8,570 bases of DNA from Betaproteobacteria bacterium (GTDB lineage Bacteria > Pseudomonadota > Gammaproteobacteria > Burkholderiales > Sulfuriferulaceae): NCBI GenBank assembly GCA_003455595.1, contig DMQT01000115.1, forward strand, positions 1 through 8,570. The letters run 5' to 3'. The stretch's first letter is position 1; every line of letters starts with the position of its first letter. The position numbers and the translations under genes were made by a program. The notes under the pieces are model-generated. The model was not told the DNA's origin. It saw nothing but the letters and a program-made list of their open reading frames with translations, and searched no databases. Of the stretch, positions 7,418 to 8,570 are shown one piece after another.

Positions 7418-8570
7418 TGCTCACAACCCGACTGCTGGTTTACGTCTGCGCCTGGAACGTCACGCTGGCGTATCGCCGTGGTGGAAAATTTCACCTCATC
7501 GGCCAGTTCAACGCCGACGAAGCCGGTCGCCGTCGCTTCGCTGCTGCAATCAGTGAATTCAGCGGCGCACCGGTATCGGTGATGGTCGATGGCGTAGATG
7601 AAGACTACCGGCTGGAAACCCTGCCCCACGTCAGCGGCAGTGCGCGCCGCGAGATGCTTGATCGGCGCCTGCGCCAGGTCAGCCGCAATGCCCTGTTCAG
7701 CGCCGCCTGGTCGCAAGGCCGTGCCACCAATGAACGGCGTGATGACCGTTATCTGTTCATCATCCTGAGCAAGCACGACAGCGTCAGCCCGTGGCTGGAT
7801 CTGCTACAGCAGCACGGCATCATCCTGGCCGAGCTCACTGTATTACCGGCCATCAGCCATGCGCTGCTGCACCGCCTCAAACTCGACGCGCCACACCTGC
7901 TGCTGGTATCCGAACAAAGCGTCGGCCTGCGGCTATCGTATTTCCAGCGCGGCGAGCTGCGCTTTTCGCGCCTCACCGTACCCGAGGGCGTGGCCGATGG
8001 CCATGCGCCGGACATCGCCGATGAAATCGCCAAAACCGACCTCTACCTCAACAGCCAGCGCCTGCTGCCGCGCGATACGCCGCTCAACGTCTACCTGCTC
8101 GACCCGAATACGAACTACGCCGACTTGTGCCGCCAGGTCAGTGCCGAAAACCGACACCTGTTGTGCCAGCCCATTACCGCCAGCACGCTGGCACACCATC
8201 TGCGCGTAAGCGAAGACTTGCTGCGCAGCTCGCCCGATGCCACGCATTTAGCCCTGCTCGGGCGTCATCGCGCCGCCGTCAACCTGGCGCCCGCCGCCTA
8301 CACCCAGAGCTATGACCAACTCTGCTTACGCCACAATCTGTACGGCGTCGCAGCCGGGGTGGTGCTGGCAGCCGGAATCGCCAGCGCCGTATTGTTTGCG
8401 CAGGAAAGCAACTTCGAGCTGGAACGCCTCACCACCCAGAGCCGCATCCAGCAGCAGGCCAGCCTGTATCGCGCGGTGCAGCAGGCGCTGCCGAATACGC
8501 CCACTTCGCCGCAAAACCTGCAACGCGCCGTCGATAGCGCCCGCGCGCTCTACGCCTGTCTCTTATACAC
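7414..8570 (+). CDS. Pilus accessory protein, probably GspL/PilM/MshI-like with one membrane segment (3' truncated, adapter at end)
   Basis: The frame opened by ATG 7414 has no stop before the window edge and gives 385 complete codons plus two bases. Residues 1-300 look like a degenerate two-lobed cytoplasmic domain as in GspL/PilM: strand-like openings (LLVYVCAWNVTLAY), then APVSVMVDGVDEDYRLETLPHV, a DRRL basic helix, a DDRYLFIIL strand, SVSPWLDLLQQHGIILAELT, and HLLLVSEQSVGLRLSYFQRGELRFSRL near 161-187. I do not see clear actin-type phosphate-binding motifs, so nucleotide binding is doubtful. One membrane segment spans about 309-329. After it comes a Glu/Gln-rich, probably helical start of a periplasmic part (330-380), as in GspL or MshI/PilN-like proteins. 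It directly follows mshG, which supports a role in holding the motor at the inner membrane. From 8556 on, the bases match library adapter, so residues after about Ala381 (CLLY) are not real protein. The family assignment is inferred from architecture and context. Confidence 0.75.
   Translation, partial: MMLTTRLLVYVCAWNVTLAYRRGGKFHLIGQFNADEAGRRRFAAAISEFSGAPVSVMVDGVDEDYRLETLPHVSGSARREMLDRRLRQVSRNALFSAAWSQGRATNERRDDRYLFIILSKHDSVSPWLDLLQQHGIILAELTVLPAISHALLHRLKLDAPHLLLVSEQSVGLRLSYFQRGELRFSRLTVPEGVADGHAPDIADEIAKTDLYLNSQRLLPRDTPLNVYLLDPNTNYADLCRQVSAENRHLLCQPITASTLAHHLRVSEDLLRSSPDATHLALLGRHRAAVNLAPAAYTQSYDQLCLRHNLYGVAAGVVLAAGIASAVLFAQESNFELERLTTQSRIQQQASLYRAVQQALPNTPTSPQNLQRAVDSARALYACLLY
8556..8570. 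other. Residual Nextera/Tn5 mosaic-end adapter at the sequence end
   Basis: The last 15 bases, CTGTCTCTTATACAC, equal the first 15 bases of the reverse complement of the 19-base Tn5 mosaic end used in Nextera libraries. A perfect match ending exactly at the window edge is very unlikely by chance. The AT-rich run also differs from the GC-rich coding sequence before it. I read it as untrimmed adapter rather than a genomic transposon end; genuine genomic sequence stops at about 8555. Confidence 0.93.

Noticed and set aside
123..8555. Wholly new secretion or defence system
   Set aside because: Each complete gene matches a known MSHA/type IV pilus or type II secretion family in sensible order, with intact key motifs; nothing in the window calls for a new system.
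8556..8570. End of a genomic Tn5-like transposon
   Set aside because: The match stops exactly at the sequence edge, with no transposase or target-site duplication in view; library adapter is the simpler explanation.

Overview
The window is a single, tightly packed, all-plus-strand block of genes for the inner- and outer-membrane machinery of a type IV pilus of the MSHA (mannose-sensitive haemagglutinin) kind, a relative of type II secretion systems. Protein character and GC-rich coding bias (judged by eye) suggest a Gram-negative proteobacterium. The set AAA ATPase / secretin / TPR protein / GspE ATPase / GspF protein followed by a GspL/PilM-like protein resembles what I know from Betaproteobacteria (for example Nitrosomonadales-type genomes), but I cannot fix the genus.

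Layout: 1-114 is the last 37 codons of a Fis-type helix-turn-helix protein, most likely an NtrC-family sigma-54 response regulator. 123-1457 is an ExeA/MshM-like AAA ATPase with one membrane segment and a SPOR-like C-terminus. 1495-3336 is an MshL/GspD-family secretin lipoprotein. 3333-4490 is a membrane-anchored TPR protein in the MshN position. 4493-6205 is the MshE-type GspE ATPase. 6212-7417 is the MshG/GspF inner-membrane platform protein. 7414 to the end is the 5' part of an accessory protein with a probable GspL/PilM/MshI-like cytoplasmic domain and one membrane segment. No pilin gene, RNA gene, CRISPR array or mobile element is visible. The longest gap between genes is 37 bases, so there is no room for long regulatory regions, and two junctions are stop/start overlaps that suggest translational coupling.

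How they work together (family knowledge plus inference): MshE hydrolyses ATP in the cytoplasm and drives MshG to push pilin subunits into a growing fibre; the last protein would recruit or align that motor at the inner membrane. The fibre leaves through the MshL secretin ring, whose assembly or passage through peptidoglycan is probably helped by the ExeA-like ATPase and the TPR protein. The N-terminus of MshE carries tandem MshEN motifs that in characterised relatives bind cyclic-di-GMP, so pilus extension is probably controlled by that messenger; the second motif copy is degenerate at both ends here.

The last 15 bases (8556-8570, CTGTCTCTTATACAC) match the start of the reverse-complemented Tn5 mosaic end used in Nextera libraries. 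They are almost certainly untrimmed adapter, which marks a contig end and corrupts the last codons of the final gene. I find no evidence of a wholly new system: this is a recognisable pilus locus with a few points worth checking.
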